From Hydractinia symbiolongicarpus (lineage: Eukaryota > Cnidaria > Hydrozoa > Anthoathecata > Hydractiniidae): a stretch of 64,000 bases of DNA. Made by a program: the position numbers and the translations under genes. The notes beneath the pieces were generated by a model that saw only the letters and a program-made list of their open reading frames with translations, was not told where the DNA came from and made no database searches. The stretch's first letter is position 1. Every line of letters begins with the position of its first letter. The stretch spans positions 18,779,001 through 18,843,000 of the forward strand of contig NC_079875.1 in NCBI RefSeq assembly GCF_029227915.1, given 5' to 3'. Positions 22,171 through 34,400 of the stretch are shown here, in pieces.

Positions 22171-22441
22171 TGGTATCCCTTACATTGGTTTAATAAGAGA
22201 TTTAGTGGATTCTTCTACAGGAATTCGGCTAGTACATATTAATTGCTTTATTTTGGGTGGTCATCACTTAGGACTGGAAATTTTTTGCAACTCCTAAAAA
22301 AATGGAAACTTGAAAAACTGAAAAACTCCTGAAATTATATTTTTGTCTAAGTGATATGTTCAAAGTTGTCCCTATAGTCTCATTTTTGTTTTAGAAATAT
22401 TTTTATTAGATGATTTAAGGCACTGATATTGAATAGAAGAG

Positions 22442-25400
22442 ATGGATAAAATTAGAACAGCTGTACCTACGTTACCGAAAGGATGGGTTAAAGAAATTGT
22501 TATCAGAAAATCAGGAGCATCTGCTGGGAAATCTGATGTTTACTATTACAGGTTTGTGACTCTCAGGCTTTGTTTTTACTTAGTCTATTTAAGCCAAACC
22601 GGTATGGTATAGTTTTTTTCTCTTTTAGTCTGTAGCAAACACTACATCTCACAATAAAGATGTCCTGCACCACCTGTTATAGAAATATTAAATAAGATAA
22701 CCTTGTATTTCCTTGATGTGCATATTTTTAAAACTATTTATTATTTACTTTGCATTATCTTGACTGATACAAAAAATAGTATGCCAAAATCTGATGATTT
22801 TATTGGTTTAATGTTCTTTAAAATAGAGTTTTGTATGGAGCCATACTAAAGGGTTTGCAGAGAGTTCTATGGAACACATGCAATTGCGCCTGTACCCACG
22901 CACTCGCAGATACTATTCAGGCGTGCTAACTTCCACACATGCAAAAAATACACATCACTTTTAAAAAATTTCAATGTTCACCTGCAAAGCTATTTTACAA
23001 CATTTATCTGTTTCTTTACTGAATGATTTAAACAAATAGCATTGTTCATTAAAGCTTGGTTTGTGTCCTCTTGTGGTTTTACAACTTCCAATATTATTCT
23101 TGAGTATAATTCTAATTATTATTTTTATTTGCATGCATTGTTAAAATTAAAAATAACGAAACTTACAGAATAACTGTTGTAGCATAACTTTAAAAAACAA
23201 GACTTTATGCATGAAAGTATTTTTAGCTTGCAAAATTTCTAATTTACTCTGACACTCTTTCAACTCATTCTACCACAATTTAAAAATGTGAAAACTTTTA
23301 ACAATAAAAATTTTTCTTGTATTGTTTTAAAAGTTATACTGCAAGAATTATTCTTTGTTGTTTTGCTATCTATACAGAATATGTGTTGTTTTTAAAGTTA
23401 CACAATTAGCTTTTTTTATTTGGAAATTTATACGCAAAAAACAGAAAAATCATTTTCATAGAAAATTTTTGTGTTCTGTTAATTTTTTTTGCTGTGAAAT
23501 CCCACATGCACAAATTTTTTCATGAACTATAGTTTAGTTGGCAATTTTTGAAGTCTGCCCACAGTAATTAAAATCATTTAAAATCCTCTTGCTCTTGCAA
23601 AGGCTTGCCCAATTTTGAGAAATGAGAAACTAGCTGAGCCATTAATTGCTCCCCCAATTCCAAAAAAAAGTTTTTCTGGCTGAGCATTCTCAATTCATCT
23701 CACATGAAAATCAATGTTCTCTTTCTTATTATTTACAGTAGAAAAGAACCAAAATATATAAAAAAAAGATAAATAAAATAGATAAAAGACTTTGTGATAA
23801 AATATGTGTTTATAAACTTATTCAATTTATTCAGATTGCTCGCCCAGTTTAAATTATTGTAACCTTGGGGGAGCTATTGCTCTGGTCTTATTTTCTTATT
23901 GATAGGCCTGTAACTGGTTTATCATAGAAACAGAGCATAAATCATTGAAATTTGATATATTCGACAAATGTTTCTTCAACTGTAGTGGGAAATCATTTTT
24001 TATGACTTTATTTTGCAAAAATATTTACATTAAATACTGCTGATGTGGAGTGTTACAACAGTTCAGTTAAACAATCGAATTAAAGACAAAATTCCTTCAA
24101 CACGTTATAGATATAACCTCACTAACATAAAGTCACAACTTAAAATCTCTATGGTGGAGAGCACTGGCACTTTAATGAATATGTCAGAATAAAAGAATAA
24201 TTGAACTGTGAATATTTATGATTGATTGTTGGTTTGTTTCATAAAAATTTATATAAGGAGAAAATTATGGAACCAATTTTCTGTCTAGTTCACGTTTTCA
24301 AGAAAACAATTATTTTAGTCAGTGACTTGTTAACCAATTGGAAAAAATATCAGCTTTCTGAGCTCTATGTCAACCAATCAAAGAAGAAATATCAACTTCT
24401 TGCACTGTAGAATTAAAAAAAGTAAATGTTTCACTCGTTTTTTAGTAGAAAATAAAAATATAGCATATATTTCGTGTAGATTAGCCAATCACAGTGCGAG
24501 AAAAACTGTAACCACCAGATAAAATATAATAATCATAACAAAGGAGGGAGTTACAATACAATGGAAAATATATTGTTTTAAATCAATGTATGTAATAAAG
24601 GATGTATTTAAATAGTGTTTTTTAAGATAATTAAGATATTTTTATTCCTTCAAATAAAAATTAAGATATATAGTATTGTAAAGTTTAATTTTATATTTTT
24701 TGTCACACGCAGGTTATTGTTATGTTATTGGAACAATAAGTTTCCCTTGCCTTTACAATTTTAACGCAATGTAATTATTTTCTCTAAAAAACAATGGTCA
24801 ATTAGTGCAACAAATTATAATAAATGAAGATATACACACACCTTAAAAATTACTTAATATAGAAGATGATGATAGGCAGGACTTTAAACCCACAACCTGT
24901 AGGAAGAAATATGCCTAAGCCTGGTGGTATATATGTCTGAAAGAGGTAGTAGCCCTAGCCTGGTCTACTAAATGTGTTAGGGAAATAGCATTAAATGGAT
25001 AGTGCAGTCAGTAAACTAATTGTCTGGCAAGCTACAGGTTGTATGTATAAATCATACTTAATCCCTTATCACATGGGAAGCTAGTGTGCAGGTTATACTC
25101 AAAATTGTTGTTCCCATAATACATAAAATTATTGTATAATTATATCTCAGTATTGTGTGTAACTTTTTTTTTTAACTGTTTTTGCAGTCCAGATGGAAAA
25201 AAATGTAGATCAAAACCACAGATGCTTCAATATCTACCAGATGACTTTAACATCGAAAATTTTGATTTTCGTGCTGGAAAGAATACAGATGCAGTCTTCA
25301 AAAAAAAGAAAAGACGCAGAGAAGATTTCAATTTTGGAAGAGACTTTAATATTTCTGGCAGTGATGTAAAACCATGTCGGCAAGTAAAGAAGGACAGGGA

Positions 25401-28400
25401 AAACATCAGTGCAAAGATTATGAAAAAAGAAGAACATGGAAGCCACTATAAAAGTAATAATTATGTCCAATATTAAAAAAAATATATTATGGCAAATCAA
25501 ATCTTAGTGATTTACAATGATTTTACTATTTTGCTTCTCTTTTTTTTTCTTAATGATTGAAATGTTTTGACAAATGCTGATATGATTAAAAAGCAAAAAC
25601 TGAAAAGTTGGATTCCCGTAAATCTTTTACACACTCAAATTTTTGGTAACCAAATATTGATTCCTTAAAATTGTTTATACTGACATACATATTTTTTTTT
25701 TTAAGAAACCCATTTTATATACAAACATTATAAAAAAATCCACCTTCCTGCAGTTCTGTTAGAAGCTAGAATTAAATTTTTAATAAAGATAGCCTATTAC
25801 ACAATTTGAGTGCAAGGGTGATACACCATAATCTAATTATTTCATAGAACTACTGATTCAAGCTTTAATAATATGCCATAATATGTAGCTTATTATATTT
25901 TTAGCGTAGATTTTAATGAGTATTCCAAGTCACAATGCATATTACATTTGAAAATGAACACTCAAAAAAGCAATTTCGGTGTAACTAAAAAAAGACGTTC
26001 ACATGGTTGGGCACTTAATAGGAGCCTCAACCTGTAACTCACATTAAAGTGGAGCTCTTTTTTCAGATATGCAGTATGTTTGCAGATTAAGTTAAAAATT
26101 AATTGTAAAACCAGGCTTAGTACATGTAAACCGTGTCACACATGCGTATAGGCGTAATAATTTCCAAAATAATTTCCAAAAAAACTTTATTGCAAATTCT
26201 GTTTAAATAAGAAAATAGGCAATAGCCCTCCCCATCCAGCTAAAAGACCTTTCGTCAATTTAATTTGCGGAATAAGATTTCACGAAAGTTCCAAAATTAA
26301 TTGTGACACTGGAATGAGCGCTTAGTCACACATACCTGTGTGGAGCCCTATAGGACTAATATTCTTTTCAAAATAATTTATTGCAACTTTGGTTTAAATA
26401 AAACATGAAACATCCTGTTCTTCCTTGTTCAGCTGAAACAATGATTGAGCAATTTTACTTTGTGAAATAAGTTTTGAGTTGAAATAAAAACACAACCTGC
26501 AGCCTGTCATTACAAAAGTAATTGTGGGTAAAAAGTAAATCGTCAATATGAAAGGTCATTGAAACTGTTGTCTCATTGAATTAATTTACAGTAGAAATTT
26601 TAGCCAGCTACCTAAATGCATTTAGCATAAGAGAGATTATTTGAAAGTTTTGTAGCAGCCAACTGTATTTGACTACTCTCAATTTCTACCCAGAGGTAGC
26701 CAGCTATGTTGCGAACAGCTATTAGCCACAAACCCTAGTTGCAGCTGAGTAAAAATTGTAAAGAAAATACAAAGCACAAAAATAAATAATGTTGACCAGG
26801 ATAAAATCTTTTATCAAACTTAGTGGAACCTTAAAAGAGAATAAGGCTGGCGAGTTGGCTTTAGGATTTATAAATGGCTAAAAAATGTGCTAATTTATTC
26901 ATCTTAACATGTGAAAACATACAGAAGGTAAATATTCCTATAGATACAAAAGATTTAGAGGAGAAAAAGGTCAAAAGGAGATGTTAAACCTAGTTGGCGT
27001 TAAATTGTTTCTGTATGACATAATTGTGCTATTTATATCACACCTTGCATTAACATGAAGGCAAAGTGAATTAATTCTTATTAAACTGTTAAACTGAATA
27101 ATCCGTGTAGTTAGTATTAAATAAATTAATTGGATTGCTTTCCTTTTTTTACAAAAGTTAAGTTTTGTAAAAAACATTTTTCTTGTTAAACTGAAATTAG
27201 AGAAATTAAAACACAAAAAAACATAACTTGCAAGATTGTTCTTTCATTGTGTGCAATGACCACTAATTTGTTTCCTATTAATTGTTCATAAATTGAAAAA
27301 AATGCAGAGAGGGTAAGAACAACTGAAGCTTAGCTTCAAACATCCAAGTTTAGTAAAAATTTAGCTGTTCTTATACAAATTAGAAACAATAGTGCAAAAA
27401 TATGTTTTTTAAGATTTTCAGTCCTAAAAAAGACTGTTGTGTTTGTAGTCATTTAGCTTAAATAAACCCCTTTCACCAGTTAAATCTTCATTTTTGGCAG
27501 CTGGAAATTCTCCCATAATCCTGCTTGAATAACCTCCCTGTTTTTTCTGCCAAGTGATTTATAGTGATGCCTGTAAGCTAAACCGAAACTGTCTAGATAA
27601 CATTCGAAAAAAATATTATTTTCACTCTTCAGTGTAATAAAAAAGGGATCTTAAAATGTGAAATGTTAAGCCTCTTCAAAAAGAGAGAAATAAATATTTT
27701 GTGTTGTGTAATTTAAAAAAGAGGAGAGCATTTTTCACAAAAGATACTACAAGCCTCACATTATGAATAATCACATTAGTAAAGCTAACTTTGTTAACAA
27801 TTAATTTAACACATAAAAGAAAACATGCAACGAAAAACATCTAAAAAAGAAAGCAATATCAAAGTCTACAAAAAAAAGATTTAAACTTTATGTTCTTGTT
27901 ATTCCTCTTTTTAACCAACTGAAAAATTTTCTTATATTTTCAGTGTTGAAAACGATTCTAGTCAAGTACAAAGTTTCAAATACCTTGTGTTTTGTGATAC
28001 AAGTAACACTTAATTTGTCAATAAAAGAAAAATGTTCCGCCATTACATTTTCCCTATTTAATTCAACAGAATCATAGTGTCTTTGTTAGCAGCCATCATG
28101 TAACGGTATACCAGAGTGGGGCACAAGTGACTTAAAAAGAACAGTGGTTTCCAGAAGAAACCGTTAATATTTAGAAACAACGTACACAACACCTCATAGT
28201 TACCGCTTCTACAGCAATAATTTAAGAATAAGTAGATTCTGTCTGTCTGTTGTAATCTACTGAACAATGCATTTGCAGACCTTCAGGATCTGAATATTTG
28301 GAATATTTTTATGCAAGTTATAGAAATTGAATTTAGATTAGGCTCTAAAAGAACTGCCAATATTTAAGAAGAACTGCCAAAAATATTGCACCTTAACTAT

Positions 28401-28989
28401 TGGAAACTTCTAGCATAAGTGTTAATAATAAGTTACCCGAAAGTCATTTCTTTAAAAAACTTTGAATTAAGTCATCCTATTGTGTGCTACAAAATATTTC
28501 CAACGATTTTACGATTTGTGTTTAGAGCGTGGGGTCGCTGAGAATGAACAAAAAAAAAGGCGTGCTGAAAATCTGTCCCAACGTTACACGACTCCCAAGC
28601 AATTATTTTGGCAGCGAAGATTGCAACATTTAAAACCAGTCAATGAAAGTACATTGCAGTTTAACAAAAGTTCCCAATTAGGTATATTTATGAAAGATAT
28701 ATTACCCGGAAGTAATAACCAAGCCCTATTGAACTCTGTTTGGTATTCTTTATTTGTTGGGAACAAAGTTGCTGGTCAACATGCCTCTACAAACGCGTTG
28801 CGGAAACATCCCACAGCTTTGTGCAATATCGATCAACCTTTTACTACTCCGTTTACGATTACTGAAGAAATGTTGCACATTCAAGAAAAAAAGGTTGAAG
28901 CTGCTCGTAAGAAGTTGTGTGAAGCACATGAATTGTTGTGTGCTCTGGAAGATGAAGATGATGATGATATTGATGATATGGAAGAGTAG
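22442..28989 (+). CDS. MBD2/3: MBD2/3 methyl-CpG-binding protein (NuRD subunit)
   Basis: Binds methylated CpG through an MBD domain and links it to the NuRD deacetylase/remodeller in the nucleus. Coding exons: 22442-22551, 25188-25453 and 28526-28989. The MBD spans exons 1-2: PTLPKGWVKEIVIRKSG, SAGKSDVYYYSPDGKKCRS, and NFDFRAGK. The first Tyr of DVYYY is the MBD2-like base-contact residue that mammalian MBD3 has replaced by Phe, so methyl binding is plausible. Cys replaces the usual Phe in GKKFRS. A basic KKKKRRR stretch follows. The last exon has the C-terminal domain, PKQLFWQRRLQ, a helical segment (EEMLHIQEKKVEAARKKLCE) matching the p66-binding coiled coil, and an acidic tail. The donor at 25454 fits the phase of the last acceptor. 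The usual IRQTxSIFKQPVT motif between them was not found, so an exon may be missing. Confidence 0.93.
22552..25187 (+). other. First MBD2/3 intron
   Basis: Donor gtttgt after the exon ending ..YYY, acceptor tttttgcag. It holds repeat R2 (about 24050-24560) and otherwise AT-rich sequence with no gene recognised. Confidence 0.7.
24050..24560 (+). repeat. Dispersed repeat R2, plus-strand copy
   Basis: Matches the reverse complement of about 48290-48660. Shared landmarks: ggtggagagcactgg, atttatgatt, ccaatcaaag, agtagaaaataaa, and gcatatatttcgtgtagatt followed by agc.aatcacagtgcgag. No ORF was seen. It lies in the first intron of MBD2/3, while the other copy is in TOP3A. Confidence 0.78.
25454..28525 (+). 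other. Second MBD2/3 intron (or introns)
   Basis: Begins gtaataat and ends tttgtgtttag. About 26050-26540 contains two relatives of the repeat family near 52500-53200 (ttaattgtgacact, gcgcttagtcacacat, gcgtataggcgtaata). A small exon with the missing central MBD2/3 motif could lie here but was not seen. Confidence 0.6.
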
Positions 28990-31402
28990 GATTCAACAAG
29001 AGTACAATATTTGTTGAAAAACTATCAGACTGTTTGTGTTAAAAAAGAATTTGAACAAGTGTATTTGTAATTTATTTTATACATACATAAATATATATAT
29101 ACATGTCCTTAAAGATTGGTATATCTTTTGGTATTTTTTGTTTTCATATCTACATTTTCCTGCTTGTGTATGAATGTCTTTGTGTGTAATTCTTTTAGGA
29201 CTCTGTATTTCTTGTTATTAAATCTCTAGTGTTTTATTTTTAACACATATTTTGTAAATGCTTCCTGAACAGCTTTATTGCATATAGAACTAGCAGTCCA
29301 TGATGGAAAATTAGACAATATCTTTGTTCAATAACTTTCCTGAATTTATGTTCTGCAAGATGTTGCATTCACGCGAGGCATATCTTGATAAACATATTTG
29401 CGTTCCTTAGAAACATGGAAAAAAAAAAAAGATTTTTATTATGTGGAATCAAAATTTCGAGGCATTGAAGTATGTATTGTCAAAGTTAATAGTTCAGTCA
29501 TATCGGCTGTGTGTACTTGCCTTGCAGGACAAAGTTTACTTGAGCTAGCAGATGATGCATGTTTTTTTGTAAGCATAACATGAAAATATCCATAACTAAA
29601 TTTAAGCACAAGCTAAGTATTTTGCTCACATTTATACTGTGTTTTGCTTAATTCTGTAGACATGCATCCTTGCACAAGCAATAGTTTAGCTTATTACAAG
29701 AAAAGTAAGTTTATAATTAGGGATGTAGTTTTGTTTCCAATAACCTGCAATTCCAACACATAAAAACATCCCACTCAACAGCTGAATTTTTAATACTTCA
29801 AAGTTTAAGACGTGCCTCATTTTTAGGCTGATGATGTAATTTATAATTAAATTCGGGTTAGATGTATTGTTTGTATAAAAATTAGTTTATCTCCTGTGAA
29901 AGATTTCTGGATATTTTTCAAAAAACTGTGTTTTATCTTATTCATTTTACTATAGCTGTCATTAAAAATTACACTTTTATTTACTGGTATGACTGCATTT
30001 GATTACTTTGCTGTTTACACGGAGACAAACTAAATCACAAGTAGGTAACGTTTTTTTTTAGAGGCAGCAGTTCTTGTTTTTGTTTTTGTATTCAAATCAT
30101 TTGATGAGACATTGTATTTGTTTGACAACAATCTGTTCTGGATCTGTCATTTATTACCAATAAAAAGATTGTTCCTTGTAGTGAAGGAACAAAATAAGTA
30201 CTGTGTTAGCTAATGGTAGCATTGTTACCAAAATTACTTGTGAATCTCTGATGTTATTATATAGTGTAGTTGAAAAGTTGAAGGTTTGTGAGATTTTAGT
30301 TGTTTTAGTTGTTGTGTGAATCCCTTTCCACTATTAAAAATGTTGTTAAATATAAAGTAAGATAAAAATTTTATTTTTGAATAGAATATACCATGTATTA
30401 AAAAATCATGCACACTTTCCTTTAGTATAAATTGGATGCAAGATTTCTTTGCATCAAAAAAAACGACATTTTTAAAATGTTTTTTTGCAAAACTTGTGTT
30501 AGATGCTCAACTACAAAAATCTATTCCTGCAAAATCTCAAAAATTGAGTGAAAAAAAAGGAAATTTTGCCATGAAAAAAATAAAAGGCATTGTCAAAATG
30601 TAGTCTAATAGTTCAGTATAGTATTGATCTTTTACTGTTAAAAATTGCAAAATGCAAAAATTTGCTTCCGCAAAGTTTCGAAACTCTTGAATGTAGCATA
30701 GTTCCTGGAAGCTATGTTGTGAAGTACATGTCAATAAAACGTAGAACGAAAGATCCTGCTGCGCTATCAGAAGGGTTATTCCATTCACAATAGATGTCAA
30801 GTTATATATTTAACTTTTCATGAATTTCACACCACTGGTATGTATTCCAGCTCCTTAGCATTTCCTTAGCAAGTTGATACAATAGGTTCTGTCATATTAT
30901 GTATTTAACTGTGGTACCCAGAGAAAAAGCAAGTTATCATTATTATTTTATTTTTTTTCATAATTTCGCCTGATTGAGCAATTATTTCAACAATAAGAAT
31001 AACTTCAAACGAAACAAGGATCACAAAACATGTTTTTACCCACTAGTTTTTTTGCAGATTTAATGGTCTGCTGCGTGTTCACACCTTGACTAACTGAAAT
31101 AAGGCTCTTGAAATTAAATTGGTAACAATCCTTGTGGCATCTCAAAATGTATTGCATTGTGACTGCAAGGTTTTTGCAATAAAGCATAGCCTTAGCCTGA
31201 AAAGCTCAATTTTTAAAAAGACAGTAAGTACAGTAATTATTGGGTAGCGTTTACTATACAATGTTCAATGGAAAAATAGGAAATTAGATTGCTTTTGAGC
31301 TAAATCAGGCAGCAATTGCCAACAGAATTCAGTTGCTACGAAGTATTTCACTATCAAGCTTATTATAGTTAATTTGTTCCCTGTGCTCATTTTTATTTTA
31401 GA
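28990..31402. other. MBD2/3 3' region and TOP3A upstream region
   Basis: About 2.4 kb between the MBD2/3 stop and the first TOP3A coding exon. Several open frames (for example 29398-29583) lack domains. The acceptor ttttattttag at 31391-31401 just before the TOP3A ATG implies an untranslated or longer 5' exon somewhere upstream. Confidence 0.5.
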
Positions 31403-34400
31403 ATGCCAAGGTTTGGTCAGGATGGCATGTTAGTGCTAAATGTTGCAGAAAAGAACGATGCTGCAAAATCTTTGGCAAATATAATGTCATCTGGACGATT
31501 TAATAGGGTAATAATTATTAATGTTTGAGACTTATACCTCTTTAAAAGAAGGCACATTTACATGAAGCTTGAAGCAAAATTTATTTTTACAGATAACACA
31601 ATTTTTATATTTTAAAAGAATAAGCTTTAATATATACAATAAAGACATTAATAAAAGCTACATTTAAATAGTTTGGTTGTTAATGGTTGCTGATGCACAC
31701 ATGTGAGATAAAGGACGTTTGAGAATATTGTATACCACATTATCATGTTTTTTTAAATCTTTATATCTACAAGGTTTTAGAAGTCTGGTAAAAGTTTAAA
31801 TAAATGATTTTTAGACAAGGGAACTTCCAAATAAAAATTTTTCTCAAAGTTATAAAACAAATAAGAACGAGTTACTAATGAACCAGAAGGAACATATTTT
31901 AAATTAACCAAGTATCCTACCTTTAAATGTTTTCCCCATTATTTAACCAAATGATATAAAAACTGTTTAAGCAATCTGAAATACAACATAATAGAATTTT
32001 CGATTGATATGGTTGGTATAATTTAAATGCATATAGAACACTTTTTAATAATAAACTAATATACAAATGTCTTTAGCTTATCGCTTCTAATGAAGCTGGA
32101 TTTACAGGCCTGGCTAAGATTGTTTTAAAGTGTTTGGTTAATTAACGAGAATGGTATTTGCATTGTGTTGCTAGTTTTCAAATTACTTTCTTTTTTTAGA
32201 AGGAAGGATATTCTAAGTTTAACAAGATATACGAGTTTGATTATAGACTATTTGAACATGTAGGTATATACATTTTTTATCTCTTACATTGACAGCCTAT
32301 ATCTGTGTAATGCTTACAAAAACTTACAAAAAGGATGTTTTGTTTTCTTATTTGCTAAACAGCAAAGGTATAAAATGGTTTTGGACTTATTATTAAGAGC
32401 TTAAAATGTTGGCTAATTATTATGATTGTGAACCGACATGCAGATCCCAAGTTATGGGGTCATCAGCAAAAAATTAAGTGGCCTTGGACGAGCAAACAAG
32501 TATCATTTTGGCAAAAAAATTTATGTTAATTAATTTATCTTTATAATATCTATGCTTTGAGAAAGTTTTAATGCACATCCTTTAATAGGTCTAAAATTAT
32601 TGATGACAGAAAATGTCAAAATTTGCTATTACTTAAATATGACATCATAATTTATGCAACATAATTAAATCTGAAATTCTTTAAATGTGAATATCTTAGA
32701 ACGAAAAGAGCTTTTTAAAGAAAAAAACTTAAACTCTATAATATAAGTCCAACATCATTTTATACATCGGATTCCCTTTAATCATATTAAGAAGTCAGAC
32801 TGACGTCAATGTCTCATAGGATTACTGAAGCTGAATTGCATTGCAGTTATTTTTTTGAGGTTTTACATGGAAACACGTGGATATCTCTTTATCTGCTCAT
32901 CAATAGCAAATAGTCGTATACATTATTTTGATCAGCGTTTTAAGCCATACACAATAGTGGCAACAGCCTAACAAGCTTCAAAAATATTGTTTTGCACAAG
33001 TATGGGGTTATTAGTGGCGTCATCAAAGTATGCTGAAATATTTTTCAACTAGGTATTTCTTTAGCAAATAATTAACTGAAGTAAAATGTCCATGCTTAAA
33101 AGGTGTCTGTGTATAAGCTTAGTAACAAAGATCAAAATATATAAATTGTAACTTTGTATAAACATAAAACCTTCATGGATTGTTGATTACTTACTAACTT
33201 ACTTACTTACTTACTTACTTACTATTTTTGACTTTCACTTTTCTCTATTTTGACACAATTTATTAAAACTCAAAATTTTGACAACAGAATACCACACCTC
33301 AGCTCCTCTAGCTATAGATTCAAACCTGCTGTTTTAATGCAGTTTGACAAATGAGGCTATTGATTTAAATTTAGATTTATTTAAAACAATCTTTTGAATT
33401 AGTGTCATGTACTTCCAAGGCAAGCTATGATATATGGTAAATTATATCATCCATTGCTTAGTTCAAATAGACCTTGATAAGGTGGTATGCATCAACTTAT
33501 AAACTATTGTTTATGTCCATCTAGAACTGCAAAATGATAATGACGTCAGTATCGGGACATCTCATTGATTTGGATTTTTCAGGTGGTTATAAAAATTGGT
33601 ATGTGTAGAATTCTTGTTTTTTTCATCTTGCACCCAGGGGTTATTGCTGTAGGTTAAAGTCACCATTGTTAGCCACGTCAATTATTTCACTATTATATTA
33701 TTACTAATTCAAGGGGATGTTAAGTATACATTGGTCCTATGTAAGTGGGCATCAATACTCAATAATCGCCTAGTGAGCCATTGTCATGTGACTTTTGGCG
33801 CTCGTATTTATGTATTTATTTTTTTCAAACTTTTATTTCTCTTTTAATTTTTTTTTAATTTAAAAACTGTTATCATCATTAATTAAAATTTTTCATTTTT
33901 CTAAAACTTTGCTTTATGTTACGTTCTATATCTATACATATATCTATATTATTTAATGACTGAACAAATAAGTGGCAATATTTTTAAAACTCATTAGACT
34001 TATTACATTAAGTATTTCCAAGTTAGACAATATAGTGGTCATAAAAGTGAAATTAACAATTTGCACAGACTCATAACTATTTTTAGTATTTTGTAGCAAA
34101 ATTTTGGCCACAATAAACTTTTTTTATGAAATCAGAAAAAAATCATTTGTTGCAAGTAAAGTTTTCAATTTGGTGTTGATTTTGAAGTTAATGATGGTGA
34201 ACAGTTACCACAGACGTCATGTATGGATATAGGTGAAGAAGAAATGATGAGAATGGAACAGAAGGCAACTTTTCTTAGTACAAACAAAGCCACTGAAAAT
34301 GGTGCTAATTCATTTTATGCGCAATCTAAAGAGAAATTGATGCAGATTATAGTTTAATCACAGAAAAAGAACTAGCTGCAATTTCAGGTCTATTTTATGC

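Noticed and set aside
25188-25476. MBD2/3 ending at the stop at 25476
   Set aside because: A donor at 25454 has the exact phase to join the C-terminal exon at 28526, which clearly encodes the MBD2/3 tail.
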